Assembly: GCF_018403765.1 (NCBI RefSeq) | Contig: NZ_BOVQ01000002.1 | Span: 248,001 to 312,000 of the forward strand | Direction of reading: 5' to 3' | DNA from: Lactococcus nasutitermitis | Lineage (GTDB): Bacteria > Bacillota > Bacilli > Lactobacillales > Streptococcaceae | DNA length: 64,000 bases | In this document: piece after piece, positions 8,676-18,400 of the stretch | Layout of the letters: the number at the start of each line of letters is the position of its first letter | Position numbering within the stretch: the first letter of the stretch is position 1 | The notes under the pieces: model-generated | What the model saw: the letters and a program-made list of their open reading frames with translations, nothing else | Database searches by the model: none | What the model was told of the DNA's origin: nothing | Translations under genes and position numbers: made by a program

Positions 8676-9507
8676 TTTTTCCTCCTTTTGAACTTTCTGC
8701 ATCAGGGGCAAGAACGGCAATCAACATATCGCGGAATTTTTCTTTTGATATATCAGCAAAAAATTCGCCATTGTGTGCGATTGAGATGCCTCCAGTTTCC
8801 TCTGAAACGACTAAAATCAAGGCATCTGAAACTTCTGATAGTCCAATCGCTGCACGATGTCGCGTGCCAAATTGCTTGGAAATACCTGATTTTTCCGTTA
8901 GAGGTAGATAAGCAGATGTTACTGCGATTTTATCGCCTTGAACGATGACTGCACCGTCATGTAAGGGAGTATTGGGAATAAAAATATTGATAATTAGACC
9001 TTCGGAAATATCCGCATCTAGGCGAATTCCTGTTGAGGCATATTCGTCAAGATTTTGTGATTGCTCAATAGCAATCAAGGCTCCAATTTTTCTCTCGGAC
9101 ATATAAGCAAAAGATTTTTCATAGGCTTGTACATGACCATCTAGGGATTGTTTGCGACTGGGTGTTAGGAAATTTGTTGTTCGTCCTAAACTTTCCAAAG
9201 CACGTCTAATCTCTGGCTGGAAGATGATAACTCCTGCAATAGCACCGTAAGTTACCACTTGATTGAGCAGCCATGCGACAGTTGTCAAACCAATCATTCC
9301 TGCAATAATCTTGATAGCAATGAAAATAATAACACCACGAACTAGCGTCATCAATTTTGTTCCCTGAACAAAACGAATCACACGGTACAAGAAAAAGCTA
9401 ACAATGGCAATATCCAATACAGAAATTACCAAACGTAATGGTGATTCATTTACTTCAAAAATCTTTTGCCAAAAATCTAGGTTAAAAAATTGATTAAAAT
9501 CACTCAA
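8665..9507 (-). CDS. cdaA: Diadenylate cyclase CdaA (c-di-AMP synthase)
   Basis: 280 residues. Three membrane segments fill about residues 15-95, followed by the DAC domain with the DGA motif (TPLHDGAVIVQGDKI, about 180) and the RHR motif (FGTRHRAAIGLSE, about 215), plus SEETGGISIA. It makes c-di-AMP from two ATP at the membrane; the messenger controls potassium and compatible-solute uptake and cell-wall strength. Translation starts at a TTG (9505-9507) placed 7 nt after a strong AGGAGG. First gene of the cdaA-cdaR-glmM operon. Confidence 0.96.
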   Translation of the reverse strand: MSDFNQFFNLDFWQKIFEVNESPLRLVISVLDIAIVSFFLYRVIRFVQGTKLMTLVRGVIIFIAIKIIAGMIGLTTVAWLLNQVVTYGAIAGVIIFQPEIRRALESLGRTTNFLTPSRKQSLDGHVQAYEKSFAYMSERKIGALIAIEQSQNLDEYASTGIRLDADISEGLIINIFIPNTPLHDGAVIVQGDKIAVTSAYLPLTEKSGISKQFGTRHRAAIGLSEVSDALILVVSEETGGISIAHNGEFFADISKEKFRDMLIAVLAPDAESSKGGKNDK

Positions 9508-9534
9508 ATTTCAACCTCCTCATCTTTGGTTGAT

Positions 9535-9551
9535 AAAACTATTATACCAAA
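9535..9551 (-). promoter_or_regulatory. Extended -10 promoter for cdaA
   Basis: Minus-strand TGGTATAAT (TATAAT at 9541-9546) about 34 nt before the cdaA start. No good -35 hexamer is seen at 16-18 nt; the TG extension may compensate. Confidence 0.55.
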
Positions 9552-9595
9552 ATTTTATTGGTCTTGCTGATAAATAGAAAATATTCTCTCAAATC

Positions 9596-9634
9596 TTAAA
9601 AAAATTTCTTATTGCGATTGCAATAAGAAATTTC
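9596..9634 (-). terminator. Terminator of the WxL operon
   Basis: Minus-strand AAATTTCTTATTGC / GCAATAAGAAATTT (14-bp perfect arms, loop AATC) followed by TTTT, 7 bp after the last WxL gene. Confidence 0.9.
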
Positions 9635-9640
9635 TCTTGA

Positions 9641-12600
9641 TTATGGTGCTACACTTAATGTCCATGTTACTTGGCCTGTGTAAGTACCCGTCTGAACATC
9701 TGCAGGTACATTGAGTGAGAAAGCTGATGAGTTAGCAGCTAAAACATTTGTCGTACCGAGCTGTCCTGATGAGGCTGTGTAGATTTGAATACCTCCAGAA
9801 CCTGCTGATGTTAAGTTCTGGTTATTGTACATCAAGTTCACTGAATTTCCAGCCAAATGGCTGTCTTCTGCAATAGAAATTGTCCAGCCTGTCAGGCTTG
9901 TCGTTCGTGAATCACTTACCGTTACTCCTGAGTTTAAAGACCCTATATAATTTTCAGGTGCTCCTGTGATTTGATGACTGCCAAAGTCCATACTATTTGG
10001 TACAGACATAGAAAGTTCTCCACTCAGTGCCAGTTGTACAGTATAGTTATTACTAACCCCCACGATATAACCTCCAAAACCAGATACGGCATCAGAAAGT
10101 GCGTTAGGCGGTGTTCCATAACTTTGACCGCTTGGGTCTGCATACTGATAAATAGACCAGCCGTCATATGTACTTGTACTCAAAGTTGTATTGATTTTAC
10201 TTTGAGTTGCTGTCACAACACTAGCTGGGATTTCTGTTCCAGTTAGTGCAGAGTAATCTGTTCCATCTGCATTGACAAAGTTAAAGTTCGCAATGGCTGG
10301 TTGTGTCATACCATTGCCAGACGCATCACACTTGATTGAAACAGATGGAGTTTGAACTAAAGCTTTTAGATATACTGTCCAGTTATTATTAGTGACATTA
10401 TAATAAGCATTTGTCGTTGAGGCTGCTTGTGCTGCTGAAACTGAAGCATAAGAATTGCCATCTGGTGCAACGACATGGTCAATCGTATAACCTTGAGGAA
10501 TAGCTGTAGTCGGAACTGTCATAGTAGCATTTGTTAATCCAGATAGATTGATAGTGGCAGGTAGAGTTGCTGCTACACCTGCTGTTGTAGGATTACTACT
10601 TGGCTGACCTGTTGTATCATCAACTCCGGGTGTGCCATTTACATAGCTATAGTTTACTTTTCCTGACTGACTTTGTGCTGACACTACAAACTGAAAGGCA
10701 CTATCTGCTCCTGTGAACATACTACCTGTCCCTGTAAAGTTATTGTAGTTAGTAGAGATATAAGGAAAGTTTCCTAAAATGCTTGTGATACTTCCTGTTG
10801 TGTTGTTTGCCTTTGAGGGATCAATAATGTTTGTAATCGCGTAGCCTGCAGGAAGAGTTGTCATTGCTGACGATGGGTCGGTGATTGTTGTTCCTGTTAC
10901 TCCAGCTTGATTTAATGCCGAACCATTAGGAAGGGCGGGTGCAGTATTTCCAGCATTGCCGTTTGCTCCTGGTGTGTTTGAGGCATATGTGTAGCTATAA
11001 GTTGCAGAATGACTATCTGCGGCAAGAACCGCTACAAAACTATTTGCCATTGCATTCGTTCCACCATTTGATGAATCAAGTGTGTAGTTTGGATTTGCTG
11101 CAAGTGCTGCTGCAAAGCTTGGATAACTCTGATTATCAGGGCCAATAACATGGTCAATGTGATAGCCCGTTGGGATTGTTGATGGAGTAAAGGAAATAGC
11201 TGCATCTGTACCGCCAGACAAGGCTTGCCCTGCTGGAAGAGTGTCTGCTTTACCTGGGGTATAACCTGCTGCTGTCAAACTTGTTGACGGATAAGCAACG
11301 GTATGTCCATAACCATCTGACATCGTTGCTGTTCCTGGTGTCCCTGGAAGATACCAGTAGCCCACTTGTCCTGACTCCGTTTTAGGGGTATACTGGATGT
11401 TTAAAACGTTGGGATTGGTCGTTCCTGAGACAAAGTTGGCAACTGTGATAGACTGTGTGGAGTCGTAGGTGTATCCTGCAGGTGCTGGTGGCGCAACGTA
11501 ATTAAAGGTTCCTTGCGTATTTGAAGCTGTCGCAGGAGTAGATGTTGCTGTACTACCTGGTGCTAAAACACCAAGGACATCTGAAACATTGGCAATAATC
11601 GTTGATTGTTGTGTCATGCTAGAGATTGCTTTACCAGTCGTACTATTGACATAGTTTACGAGTGCTGGTTCAGTCCCACGTCCGATAGTTCCTGCGCCGC
11701 CGTTCAGAGAAACTGATAAGTTACTGTAGTTTCCTCCTGTACCAGCGACAAATCCCATTGACATGGAGTCTTGCAAATTACAATGTGTCGTGAGTGTATA
11801 GGTTTTAGTACTTCCAAGTCCAAGTGATCCTTTGTTTTGTGATGTTAGGCTGAAAGTAAGTGTTCCAGAGTTAAATCCAGTAGGTGCACTGTTTGTCGTA
11901 TCTGGTGTCCAAGACATAGATATGGGCTCTTGAACAACTCCGGGAATTGTTACTCCTGCTAAAGCTGTACTGTCATCTGCCTGCATCCAAGCCTGACCAG
12001 TCGTGGTGTTTGTGGTTGTTCCGCTAGGATATGAGGCGGGATTGAGTGTTCCACCTGCCAGAGTATTTCTAATCGCGATGACATTTCCGCCACCATTATA
12101 CCAACCGTTAGAGCCATTCTGACCATCAGGTCCTGGTGGAAGTCCGTTAGCATCTAGTAAGTTAGAGAATAGGTCACGTCCTAAAAAGTAGGAGTTTGAA
12201 AGTCCTGAAATTCCTAAACCAGGTCCTGTTGCCTGAGAGATATTTGCTGCTAACTGACCGGCTGAGGCTGGTGTCAAGATAAAACCTATCGCATCTCCAC
12301 CATTTTGGAAATTCCCTAGTGTTCCTGCATCTACTTTAATAGATGCAGACATCACAAAAGCGTTGTTTGTCCCAATTGAAGAATTTGTAGAGATAGAACC
12401 GTTGAATATCCCATAGCCTACTTTGTTTGGATCATTATTTACTAAATTTAACCAGTTACCAGATTTACTTGGACTGTCATTTCCACCTAGAGTGTAGTTT
12501 GAGGCTTGGTTTTGTTGTCCACTGTATGCGTGGTTTCCTGTGTCCCATGAACTTCCGGGTGTGAGTGTTCCGACACCTGTTGTGGTTGCTGCGTTCGCCG

Positions 12601-12742
12601 TTTGAGTGGATAGTATTCCTAGAGTTGGCAACAAGGTACTTACTAAAAGTAAGGCGCTTGCGCCAAGATTTATTGACTTTTTAAGTAAGTTGGTGAAATT
12701 CGCCATGTTGTCCCTTTCAAAGAAATTGAGGTTTTTGTGCAT
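9641..12742 (-). CDS. Large WxL-domain surface protein with L-type lectin-like and MucBP-like regions
   Basis: 1033 residues as drawn. Two starts are possible: ATG 12742 behind GGGAGG, and ATG 12706 behind GAAAGGGA; the second gives a more normal signal peptide (MANFTNLLKKSIN). The cleavage region ends at TANAA. About residues 55-335 resemble bacterial L-type lectin domains (SWDTGNHAY, KVGYGIFNG, GGDAIGFILTP, GPGLGISGL, VAGTGGNYSNLSV). Then follow MucBP-like repeats (NYVNSTTGKAI, GQVGYWYLPGTPG, ATYSYTYASNTPG, GKVNYSYVNGTPG). The last about 170 residues form the WxL domain with GWTISIAEDS and the terminal TWTLSVAP. WxL domains bind peptidoglycan non-covalently, so this is a cell-surface adhesin candidate. 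Last gene of the WxL operon. Confidence 0.85.
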   Translation of the reverse strand: MHKNLNFFERDNMANFTNLLKKSINLGASALLLVSTLLPTLGILSTQTANAATTTGVGTLTPGSSWDTGNHAYSGQQNQASNYTLGGNDSPSKSGNWLNLVNNDPNKVGYGIFNGSISTNSSIGTNNAFVMSASIKVDAGTLGNFQNGGDAIGFILTPASAGQLAANISQATGPGLGISGLSNSYFLGRDLFSNLLDANGLPPGPDGQNGSNGWYNGGGNVIAIRNTLAGGTLNPASYPSGTTTNTTTGQAWMQADDSTALAGVTIPGVVQEPISMSWTPDTTNSAPTGFNSGTLTFSLTSQNKGSLGLGSTKTYTLTTHCNLQDSMSMGFVAGTGGNYSNLSVSLNGGAGTIGRGTEPALVNYVNSTTGKAISSMTQQSTIIANVSDVLGVLAPGSTATSTPATASNTQGTFNYVAPPAPAGYTYDSTQSITVANFVSGTTNPNVLNIQYTPKTESGQVGYWYLPGTPGTATMSDGYGHTVAYPSTSLTAAGYTPGKADTLPAGQALSGGTDAAISFTPSTIPTGYHIDHVIGPDNQSYPSFAAALAANPNYTLDSSNGGTNAMANSFVAVLAADSHSATYSYTYASNTPGANGNAGNTAPALPNGSALNQAGVTGTTITDPSSAMTTLPAGYAITNIIDPSKANNTTGSITSILGNFPYISTNYNNFTGTGSMFTGADSAFQFVVSAQSQSGKVNYSYVNGTPGVDDTTGQPSSNPTTAGVAATLPATINLSGLTNATMTVPTTAIPQGYTIDHVVAPDGNSYASVSAAQAASTTNAYYNVTNNNWTVYLKALVQTPSVSIKCDASGNGMTQPAIANFNFVNADGTDYSALTGTEIPASVVTATQSKINTTLSTSTYDGWSIYQYADPSGQSYGTPPNALSDAVSGFGGYIVGVSNNYTVQLALSGELSMSVPNSMDFGSHQITGAPENYIGSLNSGVTVSDSRTTSLTGWTISIAEDSHLAGNSVNLMYNNQNLTSAGSGGIQIYTASSGQLGTTNVLAANSSAFSLNVPADVQTGTYTGQVTWTLSVAP

Positions 12743-12769
12743 TGATTAAAACCTCCCTCTAATGCTTGA

Positions 12770-13429
12770 TTATTGTGCTAAAGTTAAGTTCCAAGTGATA
12801 GTTGCTGTATGTGTGCCGGTTGTTTGTTGAGCAACAGGAACTGATAATTTAGCATTTGCAAATGTATCGGCATAGTAACCTGGTGTTGCACCGCTGTCTG
12901 CTGCGATTTGGTTTGGTTGACCATCATTAGTCAAAGTCACGCTTCCAGCAGGTGTAACTGCTGAAACATCTGTAAGAGCTGGTGTTGTTGGTGTGACATT
13001 TGAAGCTGTACCTGCGCCAAATGTAATCGTTGCTTGGTTCATATCGCTAAAGCCAGATGTTGAAGCTGTGATATTGAAAGCTGGTGATGCTGCTCCACGT
13101 AAATCATGCCAAGCTACTAAAGGTTGTGAACTTGTTACATCAGCATCTTCAGACGTTGTGAAATCTGTTGTCGCTCCATCTACTGTATAGGTTCCAAAGT
13201 TTAAGTTTGAAGCGTAGTCAAGTGCCAAAGCTCCAGGTGTTGTTGGTGTGCCAGGTTGAGGAACATTAATTGGAGGCAATGGTGTTGTAGAATCTGGTGC
13301 TTGGAAAGTAACAGTATTTGTTGTGTCCCAAGATGTTGTGCTTGTTGAGTCTGCGAAAGCTGGGCCAGCAGTAGCGATAAGTGCGAGGGCAGTAAGAGTT
13401 GCAGAGGCTAAGGTAATTCCTTTTTTCAT
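12770..13429 (-). CDS. Small WxL-domain surface protein
   Basis: 219 residues. Signal peptide about 1-26 (ATAGPAFADST). A Pro-rich linker (PPINVPQPGTPTTPG) precedes a single WxL domain: ALDYASNLNFGTYTV opens it, the first motif is the less typical LVAWHDLRG, and it ends with ITWNLTLAQ. WxL operons usually code one short protein consisting of just the domain together with a larger adhesin, the DUF916/DUF3324 protein and a small LPXTG protein, and all four are present here. Start is followed by the normal MKKGITLASATLTA; the upstream AAGGAAG fits as ribosome binding site. Confidence 0.88.
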   Translation of the reverse strand: MKKGITLASATLTALALIATAGPAFADSTSTTSWDTTNTVTFQAPDSTTPLPPINVPQPGTPTTPGALALDYASNLNFGTYTVDGATTDFTTSEDADVTSSQPLVAWHDLRGAASPAFNITASTSGFSDMNQATITFGAGTASNVTPTTPALTDVSAVTPAGSVTLTNDGQPNQIAADSGATPGYYADTFANAKLSVPVAQQTTGTHTATITWNLTLAQ

Positions 13430-13465
13430 GATGTGTTCTTCCTTTCTCGAAGAAAATAATTTGAT

Positions 13466-13780
13466 TTACTTGTTTTTGTAACTTTTTTCTTTAAAAAGTT
13501 TTAAATAAAGAAGTAAAGCTACAAAAAGCATTCCTATCCCAGTCGGGATTGTAAAATTTTGGGTTTCCCCTGTTTTTGGAAGCGTTCCTTTCGGAGTTTC
13601 CGTTTTGATTGGATTTCCATTTGGAAGTCCTGGTGCAGATGGTTTAGGCAAATTAGGATTTGCAATAAATGTAATCGTTGCAGTATCCGTCACAGGCCTG
13701 GCACTTACTGTTGCTGCATCAGCTCGTGGTAGATGTCCTACTATAAATAAGAGTAAGACAGCAACAAGTATTTTCCTCAA
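13466..13780 (-). CDS. Small LPXTG-anchored protein of the WxL locus
   Basis: 104 residues when started at TTG 13778-13780, which lies 9 nt after AAAGGAG and gives a clean signal peptide (MRKILVAVLLLFIVGHLPRA). An in-frame ATG at 13834 has no Shine-Dalgarno and would add a charged, unlikely leader. After the signal peptide comes a short Pro-rich stretch, then the sortase signal LPKTGE, a hydrophobic segment (GIGMLFVALLLYLKLF) and the basic tail KEKSYKNK. Such tiny LPXTG proteins are constant members of WxL loci; their job is not established. It lies between the DUF916 protein and the small WxL protein. Confidence 0.82.
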   Translation of the reverse strand: MRKILVAVLLLFIVGHLPRADAATVSARPVTDTATITFIANPNLPKPSAPGLPNGNPIKTETPKGTLPKTGETQNFTIPTGIGMLFVALLLYLKLFKEKSYKNK

Positions 13781-13807
13781 GATACGTTTCTCCTTTCTTT
13801 GAAGCCT

Positions 13808-13863
13808 ATTGTTGTACTTCGCGCTTACACCCATGATTGACTATAAGCAAGAAGTACAACAAT
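13808..13863 (-). repeat. Long inverted repeat between the DUF916 gene and the LPXTG gene
   Basis: Perfect 13-bp arms (13808-13820 and 13851-13863; ATTGTTGTACTTC on the plus strand) plus inner GCTTA/TAAGC arms. There is no T tract on the minus strand, so it is not a normal terminator. It sits just before the LPXTG gene's ribosome binding site, where it could act as an mRNA processing or stability stem, or as a protein operator. Confidence 0.7.
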
Positions 13864-13912
13864 GATATAGATAAAGTTTTTTTATGAGGAATATAGGGTC
13901 TCTGGTGTTTTG

Positions 13913-15046
13913 TTAGTTTTCTTGTTCTTTCTTGTCGTCTTCTTCTTTGTTACGACGTTTAAAGAGGAGTAGAATGATAATGAACAAGAATAGGATGATA
14001 ATCACTATGCCGATAATCAATAACCAGTTGATTGTTGTTTTATGATTAATCGTAGGGTCTTTTGCGTTAAGAGTTGTGGCTTGGTTTCCTGTAATCGTGA
14101 AGTCTTTATCAAATGTCCATTTGTAATCATATTTGGTTACTTGCCCATTTACTAAAGTTTGGTACTGTCCACTATTGTCTTTGTTTCCGTAAACTATCAT
14201 ATGAAGGTGATATTTTCCTGGTTTAAGTGGTTGGGATGTTTTTCCGTTGAGTACACCTTGTATTGAGACAGGGATAGCTAGGTTAAAGTTAGAATTGGGT
14301 GCCATCTCCATGGCTGAGTTACTAAAATCGTACTTAATGGACTTGTCTTTGAGACTTGTTACTTCTGCGATCGTGTTCATCTGCATGAGATAAGCCATGG
14401 CTGGATTTGTCAACTGGGCTGAGATGACATTGCGCTCATTGACTTGGTCTGCTTTTACTGATCCCAAGTTCAGAGAGGGAGCGACTTTGGTCATCGACTC
14501 TTGCATCACTAATCCTATGACATATCGGTAGTTATTTGTAATCGTCACACCAGTTTTTTTACTACTTGGCGCTGTGGTATCTGATGTATTTTCTTCAAAA
14601 TTGAAGCCTCCGGCAATGACTCCTGTGAAGTTTTTTGTTGGCATGGTGACAGTTGCTGTGACCTCTGCGCTGGCATGTGCGGGGAGTGTCAGAGTTTTAG
14701 GAAGTTTAACATAGTCTTTTAAGTTAATCTTCATAGAAGCATCTGGTTTTACTAGGTTTGGTGTATAGCCAACGTTTCCTGTGCTTGTTGTAAAAGCTGT
14801 CCCAAAGGTTGTGTTAATCTTAATCGTTGATGAGGAGGAGTTGACTATTTGAAAATTGAGCTTTTCTGATTCGCCTGGATTTAATAGGAGATTGAAATAA
14901 CCTAAGTTTTTATCTGTTTGATGGGATGCAGCTATCGGTGTTACGGAGAAGTTTGCACCGTCTGCATAACTTATCTTTGTGGTAGCCCCAATGCAGAATA
15001 GGACAGTCAAACTTGCTATGAGGTATGTTAATCTTTTTTTATTCAT
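13913..15046 (-). CDS. WxL-interacting protein, DUF916 and DUF3324 domains
   Basis: 377 residues. Signal peptide about 1-28, then DUF916 (about 30-155; FSVTPIAASHQTDKNLGYF, typical Ig-like start) and DUF3324 (about 165-310; NNYRYVIGLVMQE, LNLGSVKADQ, YLMQMNTIAEV, PGKYHLHMIVYG). A C-terminal membrane segment (about 338-363) and a basic acidic-mixed tail (KRRNKEEDDKKEQEN) anchor it. This class binds both peptidoglycan and WxL domains and holds WxL adhesins at the surface. AGGGAG lies 7 nt before the ATG. First gene of the WxL operon, so its promoter and unusual leader control all four genes. Confidence 0.92.
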   Translation of the reverse strand: MNKKRLTYLIASLTVLFCIGATTKISYADGANFSVTPIAASHQTDKNLGYFNLLLNPGESEKLNFQIVNSSSSTIKINTTFGTAFTTSTGNVGYTPNLVKPDASMKINLKDYVKLPKTLTLPAHASAEVTATVTMPTKNFTGVIAGGFNFEENTSDTTAPSSKKTGVTITNNYRYVIGLVMQESMTKVAPSLNLGSVKADQVNERNVISAQLTNPAMAYLMQMNTIAEVTSLKDKSIKYDFSNSAMEMAPNSNFNLAIPVSIQGVLNGKTSQPLKPGKYHLHMIVYGNKDNSGQYQTLVNGQVTKYDYKWTFDKDFTITGNQATTLNAKDPTINHKTTINWLLIIGIVIIILFLFIIILLLFKRRNKEEDDKKEQEN

Positions 15047-15092
15047 TTGTTTCTCCCTATTCTTTTTGAAAAGCTGATTTGGTTAATGTTTT

Positions 15093-15114
15093 ATCTTATC
15101 TTTTGAGATAAGAT
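15093..15114 (-). repeat. Hairpin in the WxL operon leader
   Basis: ATCTTATCT-TTTG-AGATAAGAT, perfect 9-bp arms, about 50 nt before the DUF916 start. It lacks a T tract on the minus strand. Directly beside it is the palindrome at 15115-15130. Confidence 0.7.
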
Positions 15115-15130
15115 GAAAGACTAGTCTTTC
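15115..15130. repeat. 16-bp perfect palindrome GAAAGACTAGTCTTTC
   Basis: Between the pentanucleotide array and the leader hairpin. Could be a dimeric regulator operator or an mRNA structure; nothing in the window identifies a binding protein. Confidence 0.7.
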
Positions 15131-15140
15131 TTTGTTGCTG

Positions 15141-15210
15141 TTATGTTATGTTATGTTATGTTATGTTATGTTATGTTATGTTATGTTATGTTATGTTATG
15201 TTATGTTATG
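15141..15210. repeat. Microsatellite (TTATG)14
   Basis: Fourteen perfect tandem copies of TTATG on the plus strand (CATAA on the transcribed strand), 70 bp, 95-164 bp before the start of the WxL operon. No reading frame covers it. Perfect arrays of this length are prone to slipped-strand change in copy number. Confidence 0.98.
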
Positions 15211-15243
15211 TTAATTTTATAAACATTTTAATTGTACAAACAA
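15209..15243 (-). promoter_or_regulatory. Candidate promoter of the WxL operon
   Basis: Minus-strand TTGTTT (15238-15243), 16 nt, TATAAA (15216-15221). Transcription would start near 15209, so almost the whole pentanucleotide array would lie in a leader of about 163 nt. Confidence 0.45.
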
Positions 15244-15422
15244 TTTAAAAGTTACGTTAAAAAATCATTTGTATTCTTATAATTACATTTTAACTCTTTT
15301 TCTTCCTTGTGTCAACCTTTTTGAAAAAAATATTTGTTATTTTAATATATGCTTATAAGCCTTTTAAAATCAAGGTTTACGTCCTATATGGGATGTTTTA
15401 TTTATGGATTATTTGAAAATAA
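15244..15422. other. AT-rich intergenic stretch without recognised genes
   Basis: Between the WxL promoter candidate and the nifJ terminator. Small frames here have no ribosome binding site or family likeness. Nothing else is recognised. Confidence 0.6.
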
Positions 15423-15452
15423 AATAAAAAAAACCAATAAATTGGTTTTTTA
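15423..15452. terminator. Terminator after nifJ
   Basis: AAACCAA-TAAA-TTGGTTT flanked by A on one side and T on the other, 17 bp after the nifJ stop; symmetrical enough to work on both strands. Confidence 0.85.
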
Positions 15453-15468
15453 TTTTATTGATACTCTT

Positions 15469-18400
15469 TTATTTGCTTTCAGCCTTACGGGCTTCACGTT
15501 CTGCTCTTCTGGCGGCACGTCGTGCTTCATGTTCTGGGTCAGCTTTACGTTCGCGTTTTTCGCGGACTGGTTTATTTGTTGTTAGTGCTTCTCCAGAGGC
15601 TTTGGCAGTTGTTTTTGCTTCGCGTTCTAAGAATTTTTCGACATCTCCTGACATACGAGCGTAACGAATAAACTTCTTGCGTGCATCATCTGCGGCTTTC
15701 TCATAGAGTTGTTCAGCTTGTTCAGCATTAATTTTCTTTAAATTGGCAAAGCGTGCTTGTTTTAATAAGAAAGAATGTACTTGCGTAAAATCTGGTTTCT
15801 TGAAATCAAGTGTTAGAGGATTTTTTCCAGCATCTTCGAGATTTGGATTGTAGCGATAAAGTTGCCAATAGCCACTATTCACGGCTTCTTTAGCTTCTTC
15901 TAAGACTTTACCCATGCCTCCGTAAAGACCGTGAGAAATACAAGGTGTGTAAGCAATGATTAATGATGGGCCTTGGTGCTTTTCTGCTTCATCGAAGGCA
16001 CGAATGGTTTGCAACATGCTGGCACCTGATGCGATTTGTGCGACATAGACATTGCCGTAAGTCATTGCCATGAAGCCTAAATCTTTTTTGGCTGCTGTTT
16101 TTCCTGCTGCTGCAAATTGCGCAATCGCGCTGGCTGGTGTTGCTTTTGAAACTTGTCCACCAGTATTCGCATAGACTTCATTGTCCATGACGAGGATATT
16201 TACATCGGCACCTGAGGCAATCACGTGGTCCAATCCGCCAAAACCGATGTCATATGCCCAACCATCTCCACCGAAAATCCATTGACTTGGCTTAACGAAC
16301 TGGTCTTTTTGCTTATAAATCTGTTCAAGTGCTGGTGAGTTGAAATGTTCTGAGGCGAGCATGGCTTTTAATTTTTCGGCTCTGGCACGCGTTCCTTCGG
16401 AATCGAAAAGATGTTCTGCCCAATCTTTCGCTAGTGTTTGCAAGTCTTCTGACATTTCTGGGAGAGCTGCTAAGACTTCGCTGGCTAATTTTTCACGGCG
16501 GGAAACAGATGCCATGTGCATACCATAGCCGTATTCTGCATTATCTTCAAAAAGGCTATTTGACCAAGCTGGGCCTTGTCCTTGACCATTCGTTGTATAT
16601 GGTGTTGCTTGTGTGCCTCCGTAGATGGAGCTACAACCTGTGGCGTTAGAAATCATCATGCGGTCACCAAACATTTGTGATAAGAGTTTGATGTATGGTG
16701 TTTCGCCACAGCCTGAGCAGGCGCCTGAAAATTCAAAGAGGGGTTGATTAAATTGTGTGCCGATAACTGTTTCTTGTCGTGCTGGATTTTCTTTTGTTTT
16801 CAAAGTCATCGCAAATGCCCAGTTGACTGCCTGCTCTTTTTGGCTTTCGTAAGATACCATTTTTAGGGCTTCGCCAGCTTTTGGACAGGCTTCTACACAC
16901 AATCCGCAACCTGTACAATCTTCTGCAGACACTTGAATACGATAGCTCATACCATCTGCTGCTCGATAATCCATGACTTTGAAGCCTTCAGGGGCAACAT
17001 TCCACTCGTCTTCGTCCACGAGGAATGGACGAATTGCGGCATGAGGGCAGACAAAGGCACATTCGTTACACTGGATACAAAATTCTGGGTTCCAAGCCGG
17101 CACTTCGAGAGCTACACCGCGTTTTTCAACGGCTGTTGTTCCTGTGATGGCTGTTCCGTTGGGAACATTTTCGGCGATTGTTTGTACAGAGAGGTCATCT
17201 CCTTCAAAAGCGTTGACTTTATCTAGGAAATTAAAAACGTACTTTTTGTGGCTGCCTATTTCAACGACTTCTGCCGTTTCATTTTCTGATTTGGCTTGCT
17301 TGTTGTCTGTTGAGTTGCTCCACGTTTCTGGGATTTCTACTTGGTGAAGGCCTGCAAGGGCGCTTTCCATTGCATCAAGATTTTGCTTGACAATCGTTGG
17401 AGATTTTTTTGCATATTTTTGTGCATCTTTTTTGAGAAGTTCATAGACTTCATCAAATGGCATGATGTTAGTTAGTTTGAAAAATGCGACTTGCATAATG
17501 GTGTTGATACGCCGTCCGAGCCCTACTGCGCGGGCAATCTTCGCTGCATCAATCGTATAAAATTTGACAGACTTGTCAAAAAGTTCTTTTTTGAATTTTT
17601 CTGGTAAATTTTTTGACAGCTTTTCGTCAGACCAACTTGTGTTGAGGAGGAAAATCCCTTTTTGTTTGAGACCTTTGATAAGGTCATATTGATGAACATA
17701 AGTCGCATTGGCACACTCGATAAAGTCTGTGGCTACGGTCATATATTCTGACAGAATTGGACTATCTCCGAAACGTAAATGGCTAATTGTCAAACCACCA
17801 GATTTTTTGGAATCATATTCAAAAGCACCTTGGACAAATTTTTCTGTGTGGTCGCCAATGATTTTGATAGCTGCTTTATTGGCACCAACTGTACCGTCAG
17901 AACCAAATCCCCAGAATTTTGCTTGATAAGTATCTGACGAAGTTAAATCTTTTTTTGACAGTTCTGTCAAAGACAAATGTGTCACATCATCATCAATGCC
18001 AATCGTAAATTGACGTTTGCTATCATTTTTGACAAGTTCGTCAAAAACGCTGATAATGTGTTCGGGACGTGTATCTTTGCCCCCAACACCGTAACGACCA
18101 CCAATAACTTTTTTGACAGAACTGTCAAAAAGTGTTGACTGCACATCAAGAAATAGAGGTTCACCATTTGAGCCAGATTCTTTTGTCCTATCAAGTACAG
18201 CAACTGATTTCACTGTTTTAGGTAATTTTTCAAGGAAATTTTCTGTTGGAAATGGACGATACAAATGAATATTCAAAAATCCAACTTTGCGTCCTTGTGC
18301 ATTTAGATAATCCACTGTCTGTTTGACCGTTCCAGCAACTGAACCCATGCTCACAATGACTTCTTGCGCATCAGCAGCACCATAATAATCAACTAAATCA

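Noticed and set aside
15141-15210. Tandem array considered as a CRISPR or direct-repeat array
   Set aside because: Units are 5 bp with no spacers; it is a simple microsatellite.
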